A stretch of DNA of 64,000 nt from positions 3,968,001 through 4,032,000 of the forward strand of contig CM050655.1 in assembly GCA_027574665.1 (NCBI GenBank). Direction: 5' to 3'. This document shows positions 26,401-38,130 of this stretch, one piece after another (position 1 is the stretch's first letter; each line of letters begins with the position of its first letter). The translations under genes were made by a program, and so were the position numbers. The stretch comes from Rhynochetos jubatus (Eukaryota > Chordata > Aves > Eurypygiformes > Rhynochetidae). The notes beneath the pieces are model-generated. The model made no database searches and was not told the DNA's origin. It saw nothing but the letters and a program-made list of their open reading frames with translations.

Positions 26401-29400
26401 GAAAAGACTGAAACGTCTTTTTCTGCTGATTCCACATGCATTCTCAGGATATAATTTTATTTTCAATGCATTTATCCTTCTAGAGGGATAATCTCCCAAG
26501 GTACATGAGCATGCATCCTCATCTGTATTACCTATACGAGGTTTTAATTGAATTATGTTCTGCGTAAGTTTTAAGAAGTTACAGATTCATTTTTAAAAAA
26601 TGGAAAACCCCATATTTTATTAGTATTTTTATAGCTTTGTCTTTAAAAGAGAAAGATAAATCGGTGCAAAGATAACAGCTCTACGAAAAATTCCAGCAGA
26701 ACCAGAAACGAGTGTGCAGCTGGGAGCAGAAAATCTGCTGGGTGCATGGGCATCCCATCCTAGGGTGCATGGCTCAGAGTGGGACGTTAGAAGCCTTGAA
26801 TCCAGTGCTTCTGGACCCAAACTCTCCCGCGGTATTGAACCTAACATAAGCCCATGAAAACATAACCAAGCCGAAAGAGTGGCCAGCTACAGGTGAAACG
26901 GGTGATAAACTGCCTGTCAAGTAAAGCTCTAAAGAGGGACAGACTCAGTGATCAACTTACTCCTGAGTTCATTAACAAAAGTGGTAGACAGTCTCTAGAA
27001 AAGCAGCAGTCAAAGCCACAAGGTGTATCTTTTAATTAACTGGTTTATCAGAAAGCAAAAGGCTGTTACCACTTCGGAAGAGTCCAAACGTATTCCTGCA
27101 GGGCAAAATTCAGCCTCGGAGGATCCAAGGTCACTGCTTTCAAATGGGGTTAGGTTTCCAAGACAGTTAGGTGAGCTTTCAGTTCAAACTCCTTCAGGAA
27201 AGGCTCCCTGCTATCCCAGAGCATACACTGAAGGACTGTTTCATGTTGCCCACTCTAATGGACAAAGCGTTGACTTCTTAACCATGTCTCTAGCATGAGC
27301 AGGCAGTGAAACATGAACACGTACCACAGGGAATTTTGTTTTGTGCCTAAAGACAGCAGATCTTTCTCACCGTAAGAACAACCCCTTCAGCACTACCCAG
27401 GATGTTGTAACACTGGGCAGCAAAACATGGCTGATTTCTTTTAGGTGAACCCTGGGTATATGCTGGTGGAAGAAAGACAATTCAGAGTGACTCAGATCTT
27501 ACCAGAAAAGCTGATGGAGGATCTCGCCTTTATCTGGAGCTGCAGCAAATCATTATAAAAAGAATTACACACATTAGTTTCTCCAAGGAGCAATATGTAT
27601 TTGTTAACTAAGAAGCTTCTGATACAAAACACCACTGCAAGGAGAAGGAGTCGGGCATGGTTGCCGGCACCTTATCTTTTCTCCTACATTAAACAGATTA
27701 AATTAGTTATACCTAATTTGCAGCTCTTGAGCAATCAACTCCACAAATAGATGAGGCCAGCAGGGCCTTTATTTGGGATTCTTTGTTCCATGCTGGCAAA
27801 GCACAACAGACATAAACCAACTTAAGCATCAATGGCTGCTTTATGCTGCCCAAGTGATAAAAATCACTTAGAGCTCATCAGTCAATATGCACCTCAATTT
27901 ATTAGAGGGTAATTTATCTTACTTGCTAACGTAAGTGACTGGAAATCAGAAATCTTTAGCTTGTTTCCCCCTGCATACCCACTTCCTCACTTGAAAGGCA
28001 TTTGTTCACATGTTGTTGCAAAGTTTATTTCTAATTTTACATTTGTCTGAGAAAAATTGAGAAATCCGTAGGGAAACTGCAGTAAATCTGATATAGTTGT
28101 TCAAGATGGTGAATTATCTTTTATTGCGCAAAACCTCTACTCTGCACGAATTTTGAACACGACCTTTGCTCTGTGCTATAGTCACCACGTTGAAATAAGA
28201 CCGCCAGGTTGTAAATTCACCTTGAAAATCAGCCTCGTGCTGAGAGACGCTTGTGCTCGAGCCACTTGCCAAGATGCACTAGGGTGCGTCAGTGTGGGGT
28301 GCTTGGGGGTCAGCCTGCAAGGACTGGTGATGCTGAATGACCGATCCTGAAAGCACGTTTCCTTTGTGTAAACCGAAGGGCACCTGACCAGAAAGGATCT
28401 TACCAGTAAAGACACTTGAGAGACACCAGGCTTAGGACAGAGCATGATCTCCAAGGAGATGTAGCTTTGGAGACTCACAGTCTGGAACACAATATGGTAC
28501 CCAAGTATGGGATGTTTTTTGGAAGTGTGCAAGAACACCACTAATGGGAAAAATCAGCCCATCAGTTACTGCACCAAAAAGGCTCAAAAATACACAGGGT
28601 TCAGGTTTAAATACATTGAAAGAGTCAGCTCTTCCAGGAAGAAGATGAAGCCACGTTGCACTAGAAGATGGTTATATACTGATGGAAAGCGAAGCACTGC
28701 TGCCACCCCTTCTGCAGGTTCCCAGAGAAACCATGTGCAAGATTTCTAACTAGAGACAGTTGAGGAATGAACTCACTTAACTCCATTTACGTACGCCGGG
28801 CCAGAAAGTTTTTGCAAAATCTAACAAGGATGGTTAACACGTACCACAAAAAAACCTACTTTTTATTTGTTAGTTTACGAATTAACTTCATAAATTCATA
28901 TTGAACCATTTTGTTACGGCATTCCGAATACACGTATTTTAAAAAGATATTAGTAAATGCGCATTTCTGCATACAGTCACTGACAAAATTGTGACTCAAA
29001 AATTTAGGAACTTTATAATATTGTCAAAAAATTATTTGTTTTCCAGTCTGTAATGGAAAGCACAAACAAGGAACTTCATCAGGGTTTATGTTTACTTAGC
29101 AATATTCCACTTCAATTAGGCAAATGAGGATATTTTTCTTACATTTAAGAGATTTGCCTTGACACAAATACCGTCATATATATATCAGAATGTATTCATC
29201 CAGTAGTTATTAAATATTTGAATATCATTCTAAAAATGAGTTTGCATTTCAAAGCTCAGAAAACTGCATCTTTTATTCCAATTCTTCAGAAAATGGTAAA
29301 TTAGAAGCTAATCAGGAACTACATTCACCAAAAATAGTTGAACAACATGCTTCAACATTGCTGAGAAATATTAACATTTAGCTTGTTCCAGCCACCGTAA

Positions 29401-32400
29401 AGAGGGAAAATAAAATATATGGGTTTGAATAACTCTGCCCTTTCACATCCTTTTCAGATCACGAACATCTAGACATTTTTAACAAGATCAATAAAGCTGG
29501 ATTCTAGAACATCTTCCTTCTCTTTCCTGGCTAAAATTATAAGTCTCAACTATGAAGTGAGCTCAAAATACCCGGAAACAAATCAATATGGGTGCCACTA
29601 AAGCACAGATCACTTCTGAGAGGCAGCACAACCTATACCAGGGAGAGCCCTCACAGAGGAAGGCAGCAGGGCCCGTAGCAAAGGCAGAGCAGTCCTGGGA
29701 GAAGGCTTTAGCCTCAGCAAGGTGGAAAAGATATGGATTCGCTCTCTCCATTTCACGCTTTTTCCCAGCAGAGCTCTGGTGCAAATTAAATCTGCGGCTT
29801 GTGCGGCCGTGGGAGAAGATTGAAGTAATTTAGTGTAAGAAATCCCAAGAACCCTCCTTTGGATGTGAATGCCAGACAGATCAACCTCACTTGTTCCTCA
29901 CAAGCGCAAAATGCAAACTCTTGCCTAAGCGCTGCAAACACTGAAAATGCTGCAAAATCAGCTATTTCATGAAATCAAAAGCTTCGAGCACAAGTACATA
30001 CCCTTGGATTCACAAAAACAGCCTGGCCAGCGGGAAAAGTGCCAGGCATACCGGCATCAGACGGACACAGCCTTACAAAGAGCCTGTTGGAATCCCCCAC
30101 TGCAGCTTCACAGCATATCAGGTCTCTTTATCAGCGGCTGAACAATAGCTTCTCAACCTCAGCTTTTGTGCCACTCTTCTCAGACATGCTTTGCTCCTAC
30201 CTAAGCTTTAGTTTCTAGACAGCACGACTGGATAGCTAAGTCATAAAAAGGTTTTAAAATGGGGATAACTGCACAGTGGTCATCTGATGAGATCCCAGGT
30301 ATATCTGGACTCTTTCACCTACACGAGTGATCAGCCGCTGTGTGAACCGCAGGACTCGCCTGAGGGATGCAGTGTTTGCTTTGGAGGTTACCATCTTGGC
30401 GGGTTGGTAACTTGAGTCACAGCCTCCATCACGGGGTGACATTATAAGCAAAGACACTGCAAGGCTCTTTTACGTTGCTTGCACGTGTCCCAGCATACTG
30501 TAACAGGACTTGGATGAGTGGGAGCAGCCAGGCCTTCCTCAGTTTTTATGCCGCGCATCTCTAACAGCAGTGGCAGAGGGAGAGGTGGAGTAGTTTATTT
30601 TCCACCACAAGTTGGTCAGTCAACGTGGCGGGTCACTAATAACACCTCCTCAGCACTGATCTGTATCCTATTGCTGCCCAGGCTGCACCTCCTGCCTTTG
30701 TTGACGGCTCTTAGAAGGTTAGAAAGGGGGGTGAGCACACGAAGGCAGTCGCCAGCAATCCGCTGTTTATCAAACAAGCTCGGAGCACCTCCTGCTATGC
30801 CTCACGGGGCGTAGGGGTTTTGGAAGGCAAAACCAGGACAGTGAAACACTATCAAGCATGTTACTCCCCTCTGCAGCCTCATTCTGCTTTCTAGGGGCCT
30901 GCAAAGAGCAATCAGGGGAGCAGAGCTTGTCACTGGCGGTGAGTGAGTGATTTGGCAATGAATGACCAGGCGTAACAAGCATGAGTAAGAGAAGAGCCAC
31001 GTTTTGTGAACAGGAGACTCTCCATCAGCCAGTTATTATCACCAAACCCAATGTAAACAGCCTTTGCTGCTTTTTCCTGGTGTTTTCATTTCCAGGTAAT
31101 CCTGTTAGGTGGTCATTCGAGAGGGCGCTGCAATTATGGGGAAAAAGCAACCTTTGCTTCCCTGTAATGGTGTTCAGGGAAGCCTCGGGACTGCTTAATT
31201 CTCATATGCCTCCTGGAACAGCCCATTAATGCATTACCAAGGGGACTATAGTTGTGCATAACATGCAGTCATCTTCTCCCGCATCAGTCTCCGTGTGATT
31301 TGGACATGGGATACAGGGAACAGACTCAAGGAAGAGTGGAGAACAGCACCACTGGCACAAGGCATAGGAAATGACATGGGCAAATTGCAAAAAAATGTGA
31401 TCAAAAGGAAGGGCAAGCATGAAAATGTTGATGCCAGTGATTCCGCTAAAGCGTAGCTTAGCAGGGTTAATAACATGGAAAAATAGAGATGGACTGGCTG
31501 GGACAGGAAATGTTCGGACCCCAGTTAAGAAATTTGACTGAAGAGAGAGAATGGAGATTTAGAAATTTTATTCAGCATGTAATGACAATTTGGGGCACAT
31601 ATTACAACCTGCACTGGCAAATAAAAAAGCCCACTTCCACCACCTCTCTCTGAATGGCTCGTGTCCAAACAGCTGAACCCTTCATATCCCAAACAACATG
31701 GTCACATCCAGTCTGTTGGCTGGGACCGCTCTCTGGGCTATGCTAGCTCCAGAGACCAAAACTAAGGGAAAGCCTCTGCTAACACGTGAGTAGTACACAC
31801 AATTGCGAGGCCTGGCACTCTCATTTCCCATGAGGAAAAGAAAGGAAAGGCTGGAGATGAAGATGATTTTATCATATGCCTTGAATTTTGAACATCAGGG
31901 GCTAAGGCTTAGCTGAGGTCACCTAGTCTGATATCATCAGAACGAGATGACGTCTTGAAAACTCATATAACTCTTAGAAATCTGTGTTCTTCAAGGCAAG
32001 AAAACACCACACAGGTTTTTATGAACAGTAGACTAGTGACCTTGCTAGCTTTACATCAAGTATCCTGCCTATTTCACTGCTTAAATGACATCAGAAAGTA
32101 ACAGACACGATAAATGTGTGTTCTGCAAATTTTGCATTTTTCTGCACTTCTTTGCTGTTTCCCTCAAGACCAGGCTTTGATATGAAAAAAGTATCACTGT
32201 GTTTATATATATTTACATTACAAAGACCCTTTGTGGTAAAAAGCATTGCCCTGTTTTTAACTTAGTCACAGATACCTGCCTGGAGTTTAAAAAAAAAGAG
32301 GATGGTATTCCTCCCCTCTACTCACATCAATGATGTCATAACTTCAAAGATTAGTAGAGACTTTGTAAAGGATATCATGCTAAAACTTAGATTAATCTGT

Positions 32401-33612
32401 TACAGGGTCACCATCATTATAGAAAAAGATTGAATTTTTACTAGGGAGGGGAAAAATAAGGACCAATCAACACAGTTGCCTCTGAAAAAAGTCTAGTCAA
32501 ACTCCTTAATACGCAGTTCAGGTGTATGTGCACATTAACGATGGTAATTAAGAATACCTTCCTGTGCCTAGCATAAAATGTGTTCAGTTCTTTATTTCCT
32601 GGGAACCAGCTGGAAAAAAAACCCAAACTGAATTGGGCTTAAGAAAAGCCTTTACACACACTACATACAGGTTTTGAACTCAATTATGAACAGATGGATT
32701 CCCTTGGTCTCAGCATCATTTTGGGCAGCACTATTGATCATGTATTGAAAAAGCTGATTATCATGATAAAAATCAGGGGGGGAGGGGAAAGGAGGTACTT
32801 TCCCTTAAAAAGCTTGGATGTAAAAAGTGATTTTAAAAATCAACAAGCACGAATGTGCAGTTTGTCAACTACCTCTACGCTGACTGTGCTTATGCATCAC
32901 TTAAAACTCTGCCATGTTTTCAGCCTGCACTTTAAGGAGCATCCCTAACCCTGGGTATTGATGCAAGTATGACTTTGCCTCCATTTCTCCTCCCAGATGT
33001 CTTCAACTCCGCTTGCACAGTAATATGCGAATACATGCATTTGAAAGGAACAACCAGGTTTTGAAAGAGAGCACAACTGAAACTGCAGCGAAAACCAAGG
33101 TGGTCTTTACTCAGGAGGTGGGTTAAGCCCAGTCCCTAACAGGAATCTGAGATCCTGTAATGCTAGCAGCTCAGGAAGAGCTCTGACTAGCTATTTCCCA
33201 TCTCTGAATTAAAAGGCAGATTTGCAAGATGGAGGGGAGCAGCAGGCAACCCTGGAGGCCCATGGTCAGTAGCTCAATTGAATAAAACACTGTCAGGCAA
33301 TAGGAATTCTTTCTGCCCAGGAACGGGTTTTCAAGAGCTGTTTGTACCAAATGCCCCTGAACTCACCCAGCGTGCCACTCCCATCACCTCTGGAAACTCC
33401 TGTTGCAGGAAGCACACCTATGCAAGGTCAGTTTGCTCAGCTTCTGCTTCCACAAAGCAACTCGTTCTGCCTCTGAAGATAGTTTGGATATATCTTATGC
33501 TTCTGCCTCATTATTATAAAAGCATTAATTCCACCCCTTTCCAGTCATAAAACAGCCAGATTCCCCAGTGTGGGTTACCTACATGAACACCTTCCTGTGA
33601 GCAAACACACCT

Positions 33613-33660
33613 GGACCAAAACCCAACACACAAAAAAAAGCAAAACAAAAAACCAAAATC
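33613..33660. repeat. A-rich low-complexity patch
   Basis: The bases are almost all A and C (AAAACCCAACACAC followed by several AAAAC/AAAAAC words). It is most likely decayed simple repeat. No poly(A)-tailed retrocopy is recognisable beside it. Confidence 0.6.
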
Positions 33661-35212
33661 AACGGCACATGAAACTATGACATTGTTTCTGAGTACAGTG
33701 CAATGACATTACTTTTCACTATGCTCTAGTTGTTGATGATTTATCTGCATTCTCTCTCCTCGCTCCGGAAGTGAGGCACTGAGACGCTGCTCGGTGTGCC
33801 TCACCGGAATTTAAGCATTTTTCTTCAAACTGACCCACCACACTTGGAAAGGTCGGATCCAAGAGCTATTTAGGGTCTGGTTTTTGACTCTGAGATATCC
33901 AGAGAAGATGGGAAGAGGACGCTATAAAGTCACTTTGCTCTATAACCACATGTGACACAGGCTGTCCCCGTTTTATTGCATTTTGCTACAGAGTAACTTC
34001 ACTAACAGGCAAAAAAGAGTATGAAAAAGGGAGAACAGGAGTGAGTCCCAATATTAGTGCTTCAAAATCTAGGAAAGGGGAGAAGGCAAGGAGACACGAT
34101 CAATGCCCATTGACACTACCTAAGCACAAGAATTTGGCAGCAAGCTAGCACAATTTGTAAAGCCTCACTCAGTTTATGTTCATCTCTTTTGGGGAAACAG
34201 TTTGCAGCTCAGATCAGTCAAGCTCCTTTCTCTTCTATTCCAGCAGACTTTCTCCCTGGAGACTTTACCCCAGCCAGTACCTCTTACCCCAGAAAGGGTC
34301 ACAGGCAGGATGCTGCTGGGCACTTGGGAGGTGAAAAGTAATATGAAAATCATGCTCCAACCAAACATACCTATTTCCTTAGCACCTGCATTCTCTGCCG
34401 ACAACTCTAAGGGCATAAAATTTTCAGTGCGTGGGTAACCTTTGCCTTTTTCAAATTTCTCTGCACAATAGCTCCTGAGAAAAACTAAACAGCTACTCTG
34501 CTCCACTCACGCTGGCCGCAGATAGCTTTAAATAACTTGTGATTGATTACTGGATTGAATAACCAAAAGAACGTGTGAGCACGGCCCGTAGTAACTCTCA
34601 AGGCTGAGTGTTACAGCTTACCCCGGCTTAGAAGGAAATGTAGATGAAGATTAACGAAGGACTCGGATAACAGCACACGCAGTTCTGCAGGAAGTTCTGT
34701 AAGGTGAGTTTGTTATTTTCTGGAGGACACCTCATCGCTTTTATTTTGTACCAAATGATCGCTGTCCAAAGCCCTCTATTTTTATTTTTACAAAATGATG
34801 TAATTGGAATCATACAGTTGTAGCACAGCCACCATCTCACTTTTGCAATACAACAAAGCAAAACTGATGTGTATTGATCTGCCCGTACAACTCTAATAAA
34901 GCGCAACTCCTTATACAGTGTGATTTCTCTTCTGATTGCGTTACTCCACATTATTACTTGTATATCACAGATATAGTATTTTACTCCTTCAGCGGCATTA
35001 ACAGCAACTTCACTGATACGGCACACTGTGCTTATGTTCTTAATATGGGACTACAGACACAGCAGTCTTATACTGAAGACATTTTTACTTGTTTCACTGA
35101 AACTGCTAAATGCCAGCTGAATCATAAGTCTCTTACCTAAACTGAGTTCAGATTATTAGCTCAAGAAACAGATTTTTCTAGAACTCTAGTTCATTTACCC
35201 ATTAAAATACAT

Positions 35213-35416
35213 CCCGGAGAGGGTGGGGAGGCCCTGGGACAGGTTGCCCAGAGAAGCTGTGGGTGCCCCATCCCTGGCAGTGTCCAAGGCCAGGCTGGTT
35301 GAGGCTCGGAGCAACCTGGGCTGGTGGGGGGTGTCCCTGCCCATGGCAGGGGGGTTGGAACTGGATGGGCTTTAAGGTCCCTTCCAACCAAAACCACTCC
35401 ATGATTCTGTGACTCA
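35213..35416 (+). mobile_element. CR1 LINE, 3' tail fragment
   Basis: This is a clear 204-bp CR1 3' end. It starts at CCCGGAGAGGGTGGGGAGGC, passes the GTGCCCCATCCCTGG and TCCAAGGCCAGGCTGG blocks, and ends with GGTCCCTTCCAACCAAAACC and CATGATTCTGTGACTCA. It matches 55602-55805 base for base except for about 11 substitutions and no indels by eye (near 95% identity). The two copies therefore belong to the same subfamily and are of similar age. The 5' break falls inside what would be the ORF2 C-terminus. The open frames at 35191-35511 and 35202-35429 on the minus strand are antisense shadows of it. Confidence 0.94.
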
Positions 35417-37325
35417 TCGAAAGCCACACCTACAGCTGCCCAAGGAAGGTATCGCTGTAGCTGACAAAAGCAGAAGATGAGACACGTGAAAGGTGTGAGA
35501 CCACCTTTCACAGGGGCTGACAGACACCATGTGTATCTCGGCTGCAGCGCGACTGTTTGTAGGAAGGCACCAGTCTAGACTGTTTTCTGCCTCCGTTCTT
35601 CTGTCAGGTGTTTGAACAGATGACACAGTGAATCACTTTAAATTCAAGATTTCCCTTTTTAATTGAACTCTAAAATTGCATTAAGTCTGCATTTATGCTG
35701 TCATTAACAATAAATCTGTGGAGTTTTTTTCTTCCGTTAAAAGCCAAAGTTGCTCATCCAAAAATAGCTACTGCCCTTTAGCCCAACAGGTTTTATGTGT
35801 ACATTCTTCATATTATCATCTCATGCTTTTAGCCTCAGTAATGATATTCCAGTAATTAGACACAAACTGGCATGCAAATTTCTACTAGCATGTTCCCCTC
35901 AGTTATCTCATTTGGAGCATGATAAAATTTTTACTTCCAGGAAAGTCAAAGGCAACGATGGAGAAATGGCTCGGAACGCACCAGGTGGTGGCTGACGCAC
36001 AGCGCGATGCTCCAGCTGTGTGATCCAGGATCACTGTTGTAAATTCAGGCTGTTCCATGGCCGGGTGTCCATCAGCATTGTCAAAATGCATTCTGGGGAT
36101 TGCTTATTCTGACAAAACTCTTTCTGGTTGGTGTCTCTGCCCCTTGCCTACCCTGCATCCCATCTCCCAAGTACCAACGCCAAGACCAAACCTCTTCCCC
36201 ACTTTACTGATGTGGGGTTTTTTGGGTTAATGAACTCTAACGTCTCTATAATCTGGCACCACGGCAAGGTGTCACCTCCACAGAGCCCTGCTCTACAACC
36301 CTATTGCAGCTTCCTCCACACCAGAGCCTGGGTCTCAGATATGCAAAGTGCTGCACGGGTGGAGTGGTCACAGGCATTAAGAAGAGAAGCGTGAACGTTT
36401 CGTCACCCAAAGCACAAGCTTCCACAACTCGGTTACTTCTGAGCTGCATGACATACTATGTAATCACCATGGAAAACCCACAATTGTCTACGTTAGGTCA
36501 GTGAACCAAAAAGACATTCTTAGCGATGACAGATATCCACATTTTATTTATTCTTTTGGTTTGATGTTGCTAAATATATATTTCAAGTAGCAACAGCCCT
36601 TTTGGTTGTCCAGAAGGTGACAATGTTCTCTGGTCTGTGACACCGCTGAAAATTTGGCCACGGTTCATTCCTGGGTCAACGTCCATCGCTAATAGGAATA
36701 ATTCTGTACCACTACATCTTTGATCGTAGTGAGAATGAAAGCTCCACGTACGCAGGGCTTAAGGCAGTTTTTCTGCTGTGTATCTGTCCTCACTTGGAAA
36801 TAGGGTGTTATCTCCAGGAAGCTGGGCTGGCAGTGAATTACCTGTCCCTTCTCCCAAGTGTTGACAAGGCTTATGTAAGCGGGAATAGGAAATTCAGGAG
36901 ACGTAAGCATTACTCACCCAAAAGGCCTATCGAAGTTTCAGCACGCAGGATGACATTGTGTTCCCCGAATTTCCTTTGCTTTTCATTAAAGGACTGGTCT
37001 TCCTTTCAACTCATATTTACGACTGGTTTGTGTAGCTGCTATAACAATTACCACAAAGGACAGCCCGGCCCCAGGAAAAGGTCAGAGACACCGCAGAGTT
37101 AAGCAAAAGGAGGAGGAATATGGTCTGTGGTGGAGATTTTCCAGTGAATTCTGCAAAGACATCTCTCTACTAGTATGTGCACCTCTCATGTAAACACACA
37201 CGCCACATGCCACTCGTGAGGTTTTATACGCTAATTTTCTAAAGTCCTTTGAGATCCTGATGTTTGATCAGCATGGTTTCCATTGTTGATACTGAGCTAT
37301 GAAACTCTTTGAAATAAAAAAGTCT

Positions 37326-37425
37326 GCCGGCGCGCGGTAAGAAAATGAAGTATTGCCGCTCCGAATGAAAGAGCCGTGTGACTAATGACAGTGTCAGGAA
37401 TCTGATGCTCTCCGAAACCGGTGCT
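37326..37425. promoter_or_regulatory. Local CpG cluster, possible regulatory element
   Basis: GCCGGCGCGCGG (37326-37337) packs four CpGs into 12 bases, and five more follow by about 37425. The surrounding DNA is AT-rich with few CpGs. The cluster is far too short for a CpG island. It may mark a constrained or unmethylated element. The string GCG followed by GTAAG at 37336-37340 looks like a splice donor, but no exon can be defined upstream. Confidence 0.25.
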
Positions 37426-37735
37426 GTATATTAAAACAGCCCTTCTGTACTGATAACTTTCAGAAAGGACTATAATAGTATCCTTTCAACTAGAGCTTTC
37501 CATCTCTCCAGATATTTCATTGCATTCCTAACTTCAATATCACCTTCCCGTTAATAGCAAGGCTTTGCGTTGTAATATCCCCTGGGCTTTGGCAGGGCCT
37601 AAAAACACCAGCGCCTCTGGTAGCAGAGACAAAGTTTAGGAGTTGTCAGGAATTTCTTCAGAGAACTCTTAAGTATATACATATATACTTTTGAAACAGA
37701 AATTTCTTTTGGTCCGAAAACTATTACACCAACTG

Positions 37736-37750
37736 CCAGCAGGGGGGACT
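37736..37750 (+). promoter_or_regulatory. CTCF-like binding motif
   Basis: CCAGCAGGGGGGACT matches the well-known vertebrate CTCF core (CCAGCAGGGGGCGCT) at 13 of 15 positions. The flanking bases are TG upstream and CA downstream. CTCF is the zinc-finger protein that bounds chromatin loops. One motif match by eye is weak evidence of occupancy. Confidence 0.35.
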
Positions 37751-38086
37751 CACTATGCCCTTGTCAAATTCCAAGTGTAAATAACTGTTGATAGGTGAGA
37801 GGGGGTGGGGTGGTTTTTCTTTGGTTTAGGACTTTTTGTAAATCAAAGTGTATTTGAGCTCATTAACTTCATGAGGTTTCACAGCCTGATTAAAAAGGGG
37901 CCCAGCTCTAACACACGTGCCAGGCAGCTGGCATTTTTTTTACCAATTAAAAAGGACAACGGAGCGGAGTACTGACATATACTCCATTTATTTATTTTAA
38001 ATAACTTGTGACTGCACACCAGTGCCTTACAGCGCATGAGGATTCTCAAAGAAGCTAGGAAACTGCTTTGCTCACCTACACAGTGT

Positions 38087-38130
38087 ATTGCAAGAGGCAA
38101 TAATAATCCTGCATCATTGCAAGAGGCAAT
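38087..38130. repeat. Partial tandem duplication, 29-bp period
   Basis: The 15-mer ATTGCAAGAGGCAAT occurs at 38087-38101 and 38116-38130, separated by 14 bases. Each copy is itself partly palindromic (ATTGC...GCAAT), so each can form a small 5-bp hairpin. It is probably a local duplication. Confidence 0.85.

Larger units (their letters stand above)
22167..35212. other. Noncoding DNA, no gene recognised
   Basis: This 13-kb block has no recognisable exon or interspersed repeat. It contains two adjacent microsatellites near 22.85-22.90 kb, a T12 run at 23470-23481, an AT-rich zone at about 28800-29300 and an A-rich low-complexity patch at about 33613-33660. The frame at 22716-23120 (134 codons) runs through the microsatellites and is therefore not credible as a gene. 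The frame at 34628-35026 (132 codons, minus) has no known motif. Confidence 0.6.

Noticed and set aside
35191-35511. Pro/Gly/Trp-rich minus-strand frames, also at 12104-12295 (plus) and 55579-55827 (minus)
   Set aside because: They resemble each other only because all three are antisense readings of CR1 3' ends.
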